From Datisca glomerata (lineage: Eukaryota > Streptophyta > Magnoliopsida > Cucurbitales > Datiscaceae): a stretch of DNA of 64,000 nucleotides. The DNA lies in contig QANY01002227.1 of assembly GCA_003255025.1 (NCBI GenBank), positions 1,351,501-1,415,500 of the forward strand. Reading direction: 5' to 3'. The notes beneath the pieces were generated by a model that was not told the DNA's origin, ran no database searches, and worked only from the letters and a program-made list of their open reading frames with translations. The position numbers were made by a program, and so were the translations under genes. Shown in pieces: positions 21,911-34,869 of the stretch; position 1 is the stretch's first letter, and the number at the start of each line of letters is the position of its first letter.

Positions 21911-22868
21911 TAAGGGTGTAAGCAAAACTGAAAAAACCGCCCAAACCGACTGAACCAAATCAAACCGATGCGATTCAGGTAGTTTTCTCAATTCTGGCGG
22001 TTTGCAGTTTGTGTGCAAAAATTGCATTGAACTGAACCAAACCGCATATATATACATATATATATGTCTCATTTTAGTTTTACCCCAACTTCCCCATGCG
22101 CCCTCACTCGATTTCTCATTTGTCAACTCGAAAAACCCTAACCCCCTTTGGCGATTGAAGACTTACAATTTCTCATGGCATCTTGCTTGCGTTGCTGATT
22201 GCTCGATGTTCTCGGCGTTGCTCAGCGTTACAAACTAGTATACCTCTCGGTCCTCTCTCTCTGTGTGTCTCTCTCTCTCTATCCTCTCTCTCTATCTATT
22301 GTAATCTTAACATATGTACATGCTCAGGTAAGAAAACCAGTGGTGAAGACTAACTCAGACCCGCATCTCTCATCTCTCTTCCCTCGAGTCTCCATCTCTT
22401 AAATATCTCACCGTTGATGAACTTTTGTGGCCAGCAACTGCCAACACTACACAGTCGACGAAGATTACGAAGATTTTGTTTTCACCTCTCTCAGATCTGA
22501 GTCGAACCCACACCAGAGCATTTGTGTTCATCTCATCCTGATCTGGTAAAATGAAAGAATTTTCTTTCTTTTTTTAAATTACTTGTTGTGTATTATTTTT
22601 TTGAATGTTTTATCCCTATTTTAAGGCTTTAATTTTCCAACTTTTCTCTGTGATATTTGATCTGGATGTATAGGATTAAAGACTTCTTCATCTTTGATTT
22701 TCTGAGATTTGGTATGTTCTGGAGTTTTTCTGTAAGTTTCTGTTAATCTGCCAATCGATCCGGTACTTTTCAGTTTCCTTTGTTTCTCCGCAGACCGGTT
22801 TGGTTCGATTTACGTACATTGTTCGGTGTGGTTTGGTTTTAACACTCCAAAAACCGCAGTTGCGGTTC

Positions 22869-25070
22869 TGTAAGACCCCGATTCACGAGGGTTAAACATG
22901 CTTTAAATTTCACATTTCAAAAATTCTCAATTCAATTAAAATCCTAATTTGAGAAAATCCTCAAATTGAAAACCCAAATTTTGCCCTAATTTTAACGTTA
23001 AATAGCGAAAGCATAAATTTATTTTAAAAGAATATTAACTCATTAAACTGAAATAAATAATTCATTAAATTATAATAAAGTGAAGTACGAAAATTCATAA
23101 GACATGAAAGTTGAACATGAAAATCCATAAATTTCTTAAATAACTTAAGTCAAACTGAAGTCATAATGTTATCATTTAACTTAAAAATCATAATCATGCT
23201 TCTTATGGCAATCCCTCACTCCCGCTGCTTACCATCACCTGCAACACAAATCATCTATGAGGGGTGAGTATTAAAAATACTCAGTAAGTAAATTCGCATA
23301 CTAATAAGTTTCATATGACGTAAATATAAATATATAACTCATGCAAATTTATTTCACACATTCACTGGTCACATAAAATACTTGTAATAACACGCCAATT
23401 TCATGGTTAACAAATAACTTGAACTTGTACTAATATATGCTAATACTTATTCTTGCTTGATCATAATTCGATTAGACATATCCCTCGATTAACAACCTAA
23501 CCAGAAATATTTCACAACTTGAACTTGAACTTGTAACATGAACGTGAACATGACAGATTGGGTGTCTTGAAACTTGATGTCACTTAAGATTATCTGAACC
23601 TTAAGAACGCTAACATGAACATGGTGACACCCAACCGTATAATTTGATAACATGACGTGAACAATATGGTTACTTGATAACCAAAGGAGATGACTAAGTC
23701 TACTCCTTGGTTAGTTATCACCTTACTTGAATTAATATTCATAATTCACACTATCACATATACATGGGTAAACATATAACTTGTTCATGAACATAAATGA
23801 TATAACTATTACATGTATAACTCAAAATATAATCGTATATAACATGGTAAATAATTTCATCATGATATGAAAAATTAATAAAACACTTGATCATAAGATT
23901 GAACATAAAGAAATAATAAAACAATTTCACATTATATATTCTACACTTATAACATATGAACCGAATTATTATGTAAATCCACTTACCTGGATTCTCTACG
24001 AATTAAATTCAGCAACTAATGACTTGAAATCCAAAGATCCCAGATCACAACAAATTCATATAATATCTACAATTATTTAATTAACTAAGCGAGGTTGGGA
24101 ATAGGTGGAAACCACATTGGGTGTAATTTATCAAGCGGATTAAAACGGTTCAACAAGGTTCGGGTGATCTGAACTGGTTCGGTTATGCTATTTTGGGCTG
24201 GTTTAGTCTTGTCAAGTTGAATCAGTCTGGTCTGACCGAGTCGGTTTGGTCTGGTCTGGTCTGACTGAACCGGTTCGGCGCAGTCTGAATAAACTGGTCC
24301 GGTTCAAGAGAAAGGGGGAACACAAAAGGGAGACAAAGAAGATGGAGAGAGAGAGAGGGAGGGAAACGCGATAGAGAGGGGGGAAAGAAGAGAGAGATAG
24401 ACAGAGAGAAGCAGAAATAGAGGGGAAGAGGGAGACGAAGGAGGGGGAGAGAGAGAGAGAGAGAAATGCAACAGAGATGGGGGAAGACGAAGGAGAGAGA
24501 GAGGCCGAGAGAAGAAAAAACAGAGGGGAAGAGGGAGATGAAGGAGAGAGAGAGACAGAGAGAGGGAGACAGAAAAATAGAGAGAAAAAAAACAGAAATG
24601 AGAACATGAAAATTACTGAATTGAAGCTTGCAGGCGGCGATGCGAAGACGATGCCAAAAACAGATACAATAGGATGTAAATTACTGGAATTTGAAGACTA
24701 AAAGTTCATATTTGGATAAATATATATAGATATAGAAGTGGGATATTTGAATTGAGAAATAGAGAAACTAGAAAATAATAAAGAAATAGGAAGAAAGAAG
24801 ACAGCTTACCAGAGAATCAACAATGGAGAGATACAAAGAGGAAGAAGGAGAGATGGAGGCTTGTTGTTAAATGTTTGAGAGAGGAGGTGAAGAACAATAG
24901 TTATAAGCGAGCAAAACTGCCAGAGAAAGAGGGAGAGATGAAGAAGAAGATGTGTTTTAGAGTATATATAATATTAGTTGGTGGGTTACTCTAGGGTCTA
25001 GTGTGTGTTAAGGCGTGAGTGGCGGGTTAGAATTACAAATCTACCCTTTATAATGCTTGGGGGTATTACA
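22869..25070 (-). repeat. LTR of the Tekay-like gypsy (3' LTR in element sense)
   Basis: It matches 29700-31870 throughout, with scattered substitutions and small indels. It includes a GA-rich minisatellite block at about 24320-24600. Confidence 0.95.
24320..24600 (+). repeat. GA-rich minisatellite and microsatellite in the Tekay-like LTR
   Basis: Imperfect units built from AGAGGGGAAGAGGGAGA and GAAGGAGAGAGAGAG. The equivalent block in the other LTR is 31120-31385. It gives long open frames on both strands that are low-complexity artefacts. Confidence 0.9.
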
Positions 25071-25084
25071 TTCTCCCCTCCTTA
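25071..25084 (-). other. Polypurine tract of the Tekay-like gypsy
   Basis: On the minus strand it reads AAGGAGGGGAGAA directly before the LTR TGTAATACC start. Confidence 0.85.
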
Positions 25085-25113
25085 AGAACTTTCGTCCTCG
25101 AAAGGAATTTACC

Positions 25114-28100
25114 TTATTGAAATAACTCTGGATACTTGACACGTATCTCCGCTTCTCGTTCCCATGTTGCTTCCTCGACTCGATGATTTCTCCAGAGAAC
25201 CTTGATTAACTGAACCGATCTATTATGAAGAGTCTGATTCCTACCCTCTAGAATTCTGACTGGCTTTTCCTCATAAGTAAGATCATCATGAACTTGCAGA
25301 GGTTGAAAATCGATGACATACGTTGGATCAGACACGTACTTGCGAAGCATCGAGACGTGAAACACATTATGAACACCTGAAAGAGCTGGTGGTAAAGCGA
25401 GCTGGTAGGCCAAATGACCGATACAATCCAAAATCTCAAAAGGGCCAATAAACATGGGGCTCAGCTTCCCCTTGCGACCAAAACGCATAACTCCCTTCAT
25501 TGGGGAAACCTTGAGAAACACATGATCACCCACTTCAAATTTGAGATCCTTCCTCCTGACATCTGCGTAACTCTTTTTCCTACTCTGAGAGGTCTTCATT
25601 CTATCTCTGATTTTCTAAATAGCTTCATTCTTAGACTGAACCAAGTCAGGGCCCAAAAGCTTTCATTCGCCAACCTCATCCTAGTGAACTGGTGACCAAC
25701 ATTTTTTTTCCATAAAGTGCTCAAACGGAGCCATACCAATCATCGGCTGGTAACTGTTATTGTATGAAAACTCGACGAGTGTCAAGTGCGCGTCCCAACT
25801 GCCAGAGAAATCCAAGACATAAGCTCGAAGCATATCTTCCAACGTCTAAATCGTTCGCTCAGATTGCCCATCAGTTTGCGAATGAAAAGTTGTACTAAAA
25901 TTCAATTGAGTACCCAAAGCTTTCTGTAAACTCTGCCAAAAATTTGATGTGAACCACGGATCTCGATCTGATACTATAGACACCGAAACCCCATGAAGTC
26001 GAACAATCTCTCGGATATACAACTGAGCCCAATCCTCAACTGAAAATGTAGTCTTGCCAGGCAAAAAGGTGCAGACTTGGTGAGATGATCTATCACAACC
26101 CAAATGGAGTTAAAACCTTTTACCGTCTTCGGTAGCCCTGAAATGAAATCCATTACCACATACTCTCATTTTCATTCAGGAATACTTAAAGGTTGCAAGA
26201 CCTCAGATGGTCATTGTCTCTGTGCCTTAATTTGCTGACACACCAAACACTTACTAACAAATTCAGCGACGTCACGCTTCATACCGTTCCACCGATAATG
26301 TATGGTGAACATATCATGATACATCTTAGTACTGCCATGTTGCACAGTGCATGGTGAACTATGAGCCTCCGTGAGTAATTCCCACCTGATGACTGCGTCT
26401 TTTGGAACACAAAGCCTCCCATGAAAGCATAGAGCTAAATCGTTACTAACATCAAAACCTTGTCTTTTGTCCGAACCCACTTTATTACGAATCAAAAGTT
26501 ACTCAGAATTTGAGTTTTGTGCATCGATAATACGTTGTTGCAATGACCGTGAACAGTGAGTTGAGCTAACTGCGCTGTAGTATCTTTTAGCAAAACCAGA
26601 ATCTTGGTACGTTCAAAATCCTCCAAGAGATGCTCTTGAGACGTAATAAGAGCTGTTGAATGTGTTGATTTTTGACTTTAGACATCTGCCACTACGTTTG
26701 CCTTTCCTGGGTGATAAATGATCTCATAGTCATAATCCTTCACCAATTCCAACCAACAGCATTGTCTCATGTTAAGCCCTTTGCATAGTGAAAACGTACT
26801 TAAGACTCCTATGATCTGTGTAAATCTGACACTTATAGCCATACAAGTAATGTCTCCAGATCTTGAAAGCAAATACAACTGCAGCCAACTCCAAATCATG
26901 TGTAGAATAATTCTGTTCATAAGGCTTAAGCTGACGAGAGGCATGTGCTATGACCTTTCCCTATTGCATAAAAACACAACCCAATCCTTTCTTGGAAGCA
27001 TCATTGTAAATCAAAAAGTCACTCTTACCATCTGGAATAGTCAACACGGGTGCTGTCACTAATTGTTGTTTAAGTCTCTGAAAACATTTCTCACACTCAA
27101 CCATCCAAGTAAATGTGGCACTCTTCCTGGTCAACTGAGTAAGTGGAACAACAATCTTTGCAAAACCCTCAACGAACCTCCTATAATATCCTTCTAAACC
27201 CAAAAAACTATGAACTTCTCCAACATTTGCCGGTGCAGGCCAGTTAACCACTGCTTCAATCTTAGACGGATCAAATGAGATTCCATTTTGAGATACCACA
27301 TGACCAAGGAATGATACTTGTTGAAACCAAAACTCACACTTCTGGAATTTAGCATATAACTAGTGCTTCCTTAATGCTTGCAAAATAATCTTGAGGTGAT
27401 CCATATGCTCAGTCTCTGATCTAGAGTACACCAGAATATCATCAATGAAGATGATTACAAAAGAATCCAAGTACTCTTTGAACACCATGTTCATCAAATC
27501 CATAAAGGCTGTCGGAGCATTAGTTAATCCAAACGACATCAGTACAAACTCATAACGGCCGTAACGAGTGTGAAATGCTGTCTTAGGAATATCCTCATCT
27601 CGAATCTTGAGCTGATGGTATCCTAATCTTAAATCAATCTTAGAGAATACCGATGCTCCCTAAAGTTGATCAAACAAATCCTCAATACGCAGTAATGGAT
27701 ACCTATTATTGATAGTGGTTCTATTCAACTCCCGGTAATCAATGCATAGCTTCATTGATCCATCTTTATTTTTAACAAAAAATACTGAGCGCACCAAGGT
27801 GAAACATTGGGTCTAATGAAACCCTTATCCAGTAATTCTTGAAGTTGGTCCTTAAGTTCCTTCAATATTACAGGAGCCATATGATACAGAGCTTTGTATA
27901 TAGGGGCAGTGCCTGGTACGAACTCAATACGAAAATCTGTCTCCTGAGGAGGAGGAAGTCCTAACAAATCATCGGGAAAGACATCCAAAAATTCAGAAAC
28001 TATTGGAAATGATCCAATATCCACATTGGTCTTAGTTGTATCCATAACAGAAGCTAAGTAGCCCCAGTTACCACGATTAAGTAGGCGTTGTGCCCGTAAA

Positions 28101-29528
28101 GTAGATATAACTTTCAGTATAGGTTGTTGCTAAGATCCCATAAACTTGAAGCTAGGTCTGCCCGAAGGTAGGAATCGAACTTCCTTTCGATAACAGTCTA
28201 TGTTGGCATAGATAACAGTCAATCAGTCCATCCCTAGGATTACGTCAAAATCATGCATCCCTAGGACTATAAGCTTAGCATTCATAACACGATCTGATAT
28301 CATCACTGAAAAACTCTCTATCGCCTTATTAGCCAGGAGAGAAGCTCCGAAAGGCGTAGAAACGCATAACTCAGAACTCAATGGCACAAAAAACAAAGAT
28401 GCATGAGTCACAAATGAAGCAGATATAAAAGAATGCATGGATCCTGAATCAATTATTGTAAAAGTTGAATGTCCTAGTATAAGTAATGTACCTACCACAA
28501 CTGCATCCAACTGCTCAGCTTCCTGGCGAGTTAATGCGAAAAGTTTCCCTTTAGCTCTACCACCTGCAGCATTACTAGGTTGTCCTTGAGCAAGTAGAGG
28601 GCACTTCTCACACTTAAAACAAGCATTGTTCGCCTTGAAGCATTGGCCGTTATGGTGCTTGTTACATGTAGCACATAAGGGATTTGATTTGATCATCTGC
28701 CTTTTTGCATTGTAGGGACCCTGATGAGAATCCTGTGATTTCCTCTTTCCATGAAATGATTGCTCTGACCGTGGTGGTACACGTGGAGGAAGATTCTGTT
28801 CCATCAACAAAGTTGCCCCAACCACCGCTGCGTAGGAGGTATGCTTATGGAACGACACTGATCCCTAAATCTCTGGACACAGTCCTCTTTCAAAAATAGT
28901 GCCTTCTTTATCTCGCTATCCACATAATGTGTGGCGTACCGAGAAAATTCTTCAAACTTCTGCTAGTATCCAGCTACACTCATAGCTCCTTACACAAGTC
29001 TGAAGAATTAAGCCTCCTTCTGTGTCCCGACCATGATCAAAAAATATTTCTAAAAAAAAGTTCCTTGAAACGATCCCATGTCACTGGATTACGATCGATG
29101 TCATGAGCTTTCCGTATGAGTGCCCACCATTTTCGAGCCTACCCCGTCCGCGTAAATGTTGCACAAACAACCCGTTGAATCTCAGAACACGGCATAAACT
29201 GGAAGATATGCTCCAGTCTTGCAATCCATTCGTCAGCTAGCAGTGAGTCGGACGAGTGACCATCAAATTCAGGTGGTTTCAGCCTCCCAATTGTCTGGAT
29301 CAACTGCTGCATATTAACCTCCATCTTCTATTGCTGAGTTGGGCGAGCCATAGCTGTGTGCCTTAACAACTCCAAAAATTCATGAAACATATCCATCATA
29401 GCAACTGGAGGGTTAGCAGTAGGATCAACTAGTGCATGATTGTTGTTGTTCCTTATAGGGGGCGCCATCGCACTGCTACCCATAAACCCAAGACTTACCA
29501 ATGTGTCGCTCAAATATAACATAAACAT
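25114..29528 (-). pseudogene. gag-pol remnant of the Tekay-like gypsy
   Basis: Domains on the minus strand run as follows. Gag is about 29528-28600, with KPPEFDGHSSDSLLADEW and a zinc-knuckle-like CFKCEKCPLL. Protease is about 28560-28220, with FTIIDSGSMHSFIS and DVILGMD. RT is 28045-27302; near 27460-27420 it keeps [15 protein letters not shown] with the catalytic Asp pair. RNase H is about 27299-26660. Integrase is about 26495-25730, with CLVCQQIKAQRQ, DFISGLPKT and [12 protein letters not shown]. The chromodomain-like tail is 25599-25114, ending KVLWRNHRVEEATWE. Stops or frameshifts fall between most blocks, for example near 29330, 29139, 28222, 27302 and 25845. Individual domains are well preserved, which agrees with a fairly young insertion. 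Confidence 0.92.
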
Positions 29529-29679
29529 AATTCAAACATACCATAATGAAACAAAGCACATCATACTCGATCAATAATTAAAACACATATAACATGCGTA
29601 AATGACTTGTAAGATGGGGGAGGAGCACTGTGAATGACATGCCATATATTTCACTTAGAAAAGTCTACAGAATCTAAAA

Positions 29680-29699
29680 CTATGGCTCTGATATCAAAC
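29680..29699 (-). other. Primer-binding site of the Tekay-like gypsy
   Basis: On the minus strand GTTTGATATCAGAGCC follows the LTR end, close to the TGGTATCAGAGC initiator-tRNA site. Confidence 0.75.
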
Positions 29700-31870
29700 T
29701 GTAATACCCTGATTGCCGAGGGTTAAACATGCTTGAAATTTCACAATTCAATTAAAACCCTAATTTGAGAAAATCCCTATATTGAAAACCCTAATTTTAC
29801 CATAATTTTAACGTTAAATAGCGGAAGCATAAAATTATTTTAAAAGAATATTAACTCATTAAACTGAAATAAATGATTCATTAAACTGTAATAAAGTGAA
29901 ACACCAAAGTCCATAAGACATGAAAGTTAAACATGAATATTCATAAATTTCTTAAATAACTGAAGTCATAATGCTATAATTTAACTTAAAAATCATAATA
30001 TGCTTGTTATGGCAGCCCCTCACTCATGCTGCTCACTATCACCTGCAACACAATCATCTATGTGGGGTGAGTATTAAAAATACTCAGTAAGTAAATTCGC
30101 ATACTAATAAGTTTCATATGACGTAAATATAAACATATAACTCATGCAAATTTATTTCGCACATTCACTGGTCACATAAAATACTAGTAACAACATGCCA
30201 ATTTCATGGTTAACAAATAACTTGAACTTGTACTAATACATGCTAATACTTATACTTACTTGATCATAATTCGACTAGACATATCCCTCGATTAACAACC
30301 TAACCAGAAATGTTTCACAACTTGAACTTGAACTTGTAACATGAACGTGAACATGACAGATTGGGTGTCTTGAAACTTGATATCACTTAAGGTTATCTGA
30401 ACCTTAAGAACGCTAACATGAACATGGTGACACCTAACCGTATAATTTGATAACATGACGTGAACAATCTGGTTACTTGATAACCAAGAGACATGACTAA
30501 GTCTACTTCTTGTTTACTTATCACCTTATTTGAATTAATATTCATAATTCACATTATCATATATACATGGGTAAACATATAACTTGTTCATGAACATAAA
30601 TGATATAACTATTACATGTATAACTCAAAATATAATCGTACATAACATGGTAAATAATTTCATCGTGATATGAAAAATAAATAAAACATTTTATCATCAG
30701 ATTGAACATAAAGAAATAATAAAACAATTTCACATTATATATTCTACACTTATAACATATGAACCAAATTAATATGTAAATCCACTGGATTCGCTACGAA
30801 TTAAATTCAACAACTAATGACCTGAAATCCAAGGATCCCTGATCACAACAAATTCATATAATATCTACAATTATTTAATTAACTAAGCGAGGTCGGGAAC
30901 AGGTGGAAACCACATTGGGTGTAAATTATCAAGTGGTTTAAAGCGGTTCAACAAGGTTCGGGTGGTCTGAACTTGTTCGATTCTGCTCTTTTGGGCTGGT
31001 TCGTTCTGGTCGGGTAGAACCGGTCTGGTCTGAATGAGCCGGTTTGGCCTGATTTGGTCGGACTGAACCGGTTCGGTGAAATCTGAATGAACAGGTCTAG
31101 TTCAGGTGAACCGGTTCAAGAGAATAGGGAAAGAGAAAAGGGAGATGAAGAAGAGGGAGAGAGAGAGAGAGAGAAACGCAACAGAGAGGGGGGAGACGAA
31201 GAAAAGAGAGAGACGGAGAGAAGCAGAAAACAGAAGGGAAGAGGGAGACGAAGGAGAGTGAGTGAGAGAGAGACGCAACAGAGAGGGGGGAAGACGAATG
31301 AGAGAGAGAGGCCGAGAGAAGCAAAATCAGAGGGGAAGAGGGAGATGAAGGAGAGAGAGAGAGAGACAGAAAAATAGAGGAAAAAAAGATAAAAAGGAGA
31401 ACATGAAAATTACTGAATTGAAGCTTGCAGGTGGCGATGCAATGACGATGCCAAAAACACATACAGTAGGATGTAAATTGCTAGAATTTGAAGACTAAAA
31501 GTTCAGATTTGGATAAATATATATATAAACATAGAAATGGGATATTTGAATTGAGAAATATAGAAACTATAAAAATAATAAAGAAAGAGGAAGAAAGAAG
31601 ATGGCTTACCAGCGAAACAACAATGGAGAGATACAAATAGGAAGAATGAGAGATGGAGGCTTGCTGTCAAACGTTTGAGAGAGGGAGGTGAAGAACAACG
31701 GTTATAAGCGGGTGAAATTGTAAGAGAAAGAGGGAGAGATGGAGAAGAAGATGGGTTTTACAGTATATATAATACTAGTTAGTGGGTTACTCTCGGTTGT
31801 GGTGTGTGTTAAGGAGTGAATGGGGGTTAGAATTACAAATCTACCCCTTATAATGCTTGGGGGTATTACA
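29700..31870 (-). repeat. LTR of the Tekay-like gypsy (5' LTR in element sense)
   Basis: It pairs with 22869-25070. The GA-rich block lies at 31120-31385. A purine-rich open frame at 31087-31377 is not a gene. Confidence 0.95.
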
Positions 31871-31926
31871 AGTTCGGTTCAATATAATCCCTTATACTGA
31901 ATCAAACCGAACCGCTTACACCCTCA

Positions 31927-34140
31927 AAGTTAGGTGCATGCTCCTGAGTTCGGGTTTGAGCAAACGGTTCTGAGGGGAGACTGTCACTACAACAACCTAC
32001 TTAATCAACAGAAGCCCATCAAGTGCCATTGATTTAAATAAACATGTAGAAAAATGGTCTGGAAAGCCTCCTAGACTAGATCATATTAAAGTCTTTGGCT
32101 GTGTAGCCTTTGCTCATCAAAGGGCAGGAAAGCTTGACCTTAGGGCTGTCAAAAGAATTTTCTTAGGTTATGTCAATGGTGTAAAGGGATAAAGGTTATG
32201 GGATAAGGAGGAAAATGGTATAAAGATTATCATTAGCAGAGATGTAAGATTTAATGAATCTGATATGCCATGTTTTAAGATAAATTTAAATGTTGCAGAG
32301 ACGTGTACAAATGGAATCAAAAACACAAAGGAAATAGAGTTTAAGGTGGATTCTTTTCACTCAAATCCAAATATCAATTCACAATATAAGATTCAAAGAA
32401 TGATAAGACAAACATGACAACAAGAAGGAAGTTTTTCTCAAGAAACTCAATATGGGGCCAGTGAAGATGAAACCTCTCTAAAGGGCTACCAACTTGCCGG
32501 TGATAGGGAGAGAAGACAGGTAAAACCAAATCCAGGTCAGTAAGAGAAGCTTTGAGGTCAAATGATTGAAGATAAGGAACCCCAGTCAGTAAGAAATGCT
32601 TTGAGCAGCAAATTTACAAACAAATGGCTTACTACTATGGAAGATGAGATGATGTCTCTTCATCAAAACTAGACTTGGGTACTTGTTCCAAAGCCAGATA
32701 AGCAAAAGATCATTAATTGCAAATGGATGTTCAAGGTGAAAGAAGGAATCACACCTGCAGATCTAGTGAGGTTCAGGGCAAGAGTTGCAGCAAAAGGCTG
32801 TACACATAGAGATGTAATTGACTTCAATGAGATATTTTCACTAGTGGCTAAGTACAAAACCATTAGAATTGTCTTAGCACTGGTGACTCAATATAACTGG
32901 GAGCTGAAACAGATGGATGTGAAGATAGCTTTCTTGCATGGAGAGCTGGAGGAAACCATCTACATGAAGGAATTTTGAAGTGAAAGGAAAAGAAGAAATG
33001 GTTTGTCAATTAAAGAAGTCTCTCTTTGGCTTGAAGCAGCCACCATGACAGCGGTACAAAAGGTTTGACATCTTTATGGAGAGAATAGGATTTTTGAGAA
33101 GCAACTATGACAGTTGTCTCTACTTTGACAGAGACGAAATGGAGAAAGGGTTTTCTATTTACTAATTTAACTTGATGACACGCAACTGGCATGTCATAGT
33201 AAGGAAAAGATTAGAAAGGTAAAGGGTCTCTTGAATGCTAAATTTTATATGACGGACTTAGGTGAAGCCAAAAGAATCCTAGGAATATATATCAAAAGAG
33301 ACAGACAACAGGAGACCCTAAAACTATCTCCGAAATTATACTTGCAGAAGCTGACATAAAGGTTCTCCATTGAGGGTGAAAAACTAGTAACCTCTCCTCT
33401 TACAGCCCATTTTCAGCTATCAGCTCAACTGTGTCCAAAGGATGACTTGGAAAAGGAAAAGATGGAAAAGGTTCCTTTCTCAATGGTTGTAGGATCAATC
33501 ATGTATACCATGATAAGCACCAGACTAGACTTGGCTTATCCAATTAATTTTTTGAGCAGGTACATGGCCAAACCTGGTGATGGTCATTGGAAAGCTATGA
33601 AGTGGCTTCTAAGGTACATAAAAGGTACAGTTGATGTGGGATTGATCTATAGTAGAGAAGGAGATAGAATCAATTTAGTTGGGTATGTTGATTCTGATTA
33701 TGCAGGAGATATGGACAAAATAAGGTCCACAATTGCATACATATTCACCCTTAATGGAAATTGCATAAGCTGGAAGACAGCTTCAAAACATTATGGCTTT
33801 ATCCACATCTAAAAAAGAATAGATAGTAACAACAGAGACAGTAAAGGAAGCTCTTTGGTTACAAGTTATATGGAAAGAAATAGGAGTATACAAGGGTACT
33901 GCAACTATTCTTTTAGATAGCCAGTCTTCCATCCACCTGTGCAAAAATCCAGTCTTCCACGAAAGAACAAAGCATGTGGAAATAAGGTATCACTTTGTGA
34001 GAGACATACTTAAGAAGGGTGAAGTTTACTTGGAGAAAATCAGTACTAAAGAAAATCTAACAGATATAGGGACAAAAGTAGTTCCAGTTAAGAAGCTCAA
34101 ACACTGTTTGAGACTTCTTAAAACTGATACAAGATGATGT
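31927..34140 (+). pseudogene. Integrase end, RT and RNase H of the Tork-like copia
   Basis: It resumes the integrase interrupted at 21911: after the target duplication it reads a degraded TTYLINRSP segment, then HIKVFGCVAFAH and IFLGYVNGVKG. RT is about 32610-33310, with CKWMFKVKEG, RFRARVAAKGC and MDVKIAFLHGELEETIYM. A frameshift follows near 32978 and the Asp-pair region near 33170 is damaged. RNase H is about 33450-34135, with DLAYPINFLSRYM, VDSDYAG and KHVEIRYHFVRD. Stops near 32170, 32415, 32978 and 33812 disable it. Confidence 0.9.
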
Positions 34141-34210
34141 GATCAAGGTGGAGCTTCATTCCAGTAACTTGGGTTCACTAATATTCTTCAGATGTTTGTG
34201 TGTGTTATGG

Positions 34211-34226
34211 ATATCAAGGTGGAGAA
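34211..34226 (+). other. Polypurine tract of the Tork-like copia
   Basis: ATATCAAGGTGGAGAA lies directly before the 3' LTR start TGTTGG. Confidence 0.8.
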
Positions 34227-34869
34227 TGTTGGTTGTGATCACCATTAACATCAGTTCAATGAAAGAGATATAAGTGTTTAGTCCATTACCGTCAGTTGGA
34301 CGGCGTTGTTTTACTAAAGGTTTTTAACATATTCACTCAGCTCGATGGGCACGTGGAAGCTTGTGTATTAGCGTGGGTTGCAGTTGGTATTTAACCAACA
34401 AATGAATATATTTGCTACACTATTTTTCTTACATTCTATTCTTCTGATTTGATACCTTAAGATTAAGAGCAACTCTTGAGGGCTTTGAGAGCTTGGTGTT
34501 CATGTGTTGTTCTTGGTGTTTATGTGTTCTGTGTGAATTTTTTCAAGAGTGTACAGGGTGGGTGGTCGTCCATCTCTGTAAGGGAAGAACTTGTAATCTT
34601 TGATATCTCTGTAATCTTGAAGCTATAGTGAAAGGAGGTTCTAATTTTGGAGTTCAACTTGATGTAGGCTTGCATTTAACCGAACCAGTATAAAACATGT
34701 GTATCTCTTCTTCTTCTCTCCCTTCTATTTTTCCTTCATTTTGTGTTTCACTTTGTTTCGTGAAGTTCTTGGGTAAATTTGTTAAAAGGGTGTTTCTTAG
34801 AGATTCCTCTCAACCGGGATTGCGTTTGGATATAGATCTTGAGTAGTGTTAGACAATTTAATCCTAACA
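34227..34869 (+). repeat. 3' LTR of the Tork-like copia
   Basis: 643 bp. It pairs with 20333-20971 and ends CTAACA, followed by the ATTAT target copy. Confidence 0.95.

Larger units (their letters stand above)
22869..31870 (-). mobile_element. Ty3/gypsy chromovirus (Tekay/Del-like), minus strand, nested in the hAT-like element
   Basis: Two long LTRs at 22869-25070 (2202 bp) and 29700-31870 (2171 bp) both start TGTAA and end GGGGGTATTACA. Flanks GGTTC (22864-22868) and AGTTC (31871-31875) are a target duplication with one change. On the minus strand the order is primer site, gag, protease, RT, RNase H, integrase, chromodomain-like tail and purine tract. LTR length, gene order and a C-terminal chromodomain fit the Tekay/Del chromovirus lineage. 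The coding region has several stops. It is the innermost, and therefore the youngest, insertion in this nest. Confidence 0.94.
21911..31926. mobile_element. hAT-like non-autonomous element (about 1 kb without its nested gypsy)
   Basis: An 8-bp target duplication, AAGTTAGG, flanks it at 21903-21910 and 31927-31934. The ends are inverted: TAAGGGTGTAAGC on the left and TGAGGGTGTAAGC as the complement of the right. Subterminal sequence is rich in AACCGAACC/GGTTCGGTT words, as in many plant hAT-type elements. Its body is 21911-22868 plus 31876-31926. No transposase is seen; it includes a TATATA tract near 22048-22066 and a CTCTCTCT tract near 22254-22295. Confidence 0.88.
20333..34869 (+). mobile_element. 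Ty1/copia element (Tork/Tnt1-like), internally deleted, inserted in the epoxide hydrolase pseudogene
   Basis: LTRs at 20333-20971 and 34227-34869 both start TGTTGG and end CTAACA. A TGGTATCAGAGC primer site follows the first and a purine tract precedes the second. The flanks are GTTAT and ATTAT, a target duplication with one change. Gag has the N-terminal pattern of Tork elements (VDKFDGTGNF, IIWRRKNKALLSQQ), and integrase precedes RT. A deletion joins gag directly to the middle of integrase. A hAT-like element with its own nested gypsy occupies 21911-31926, so the copia itself is only about 4.5 kb. Confidence 0.93.

Noticed and set aside
22002..22402. Open frames in the hAT-like element as a captured gene
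   Set aside because: They are short, contain CTCTCT and TATATA tracts, and have no domain.
24212..24701. Open frames on both strands in the GA-rich block
   Set aside because: Low-complexity purine repeats within a retroelement LTR; the same artefact appears at 31087-31462.
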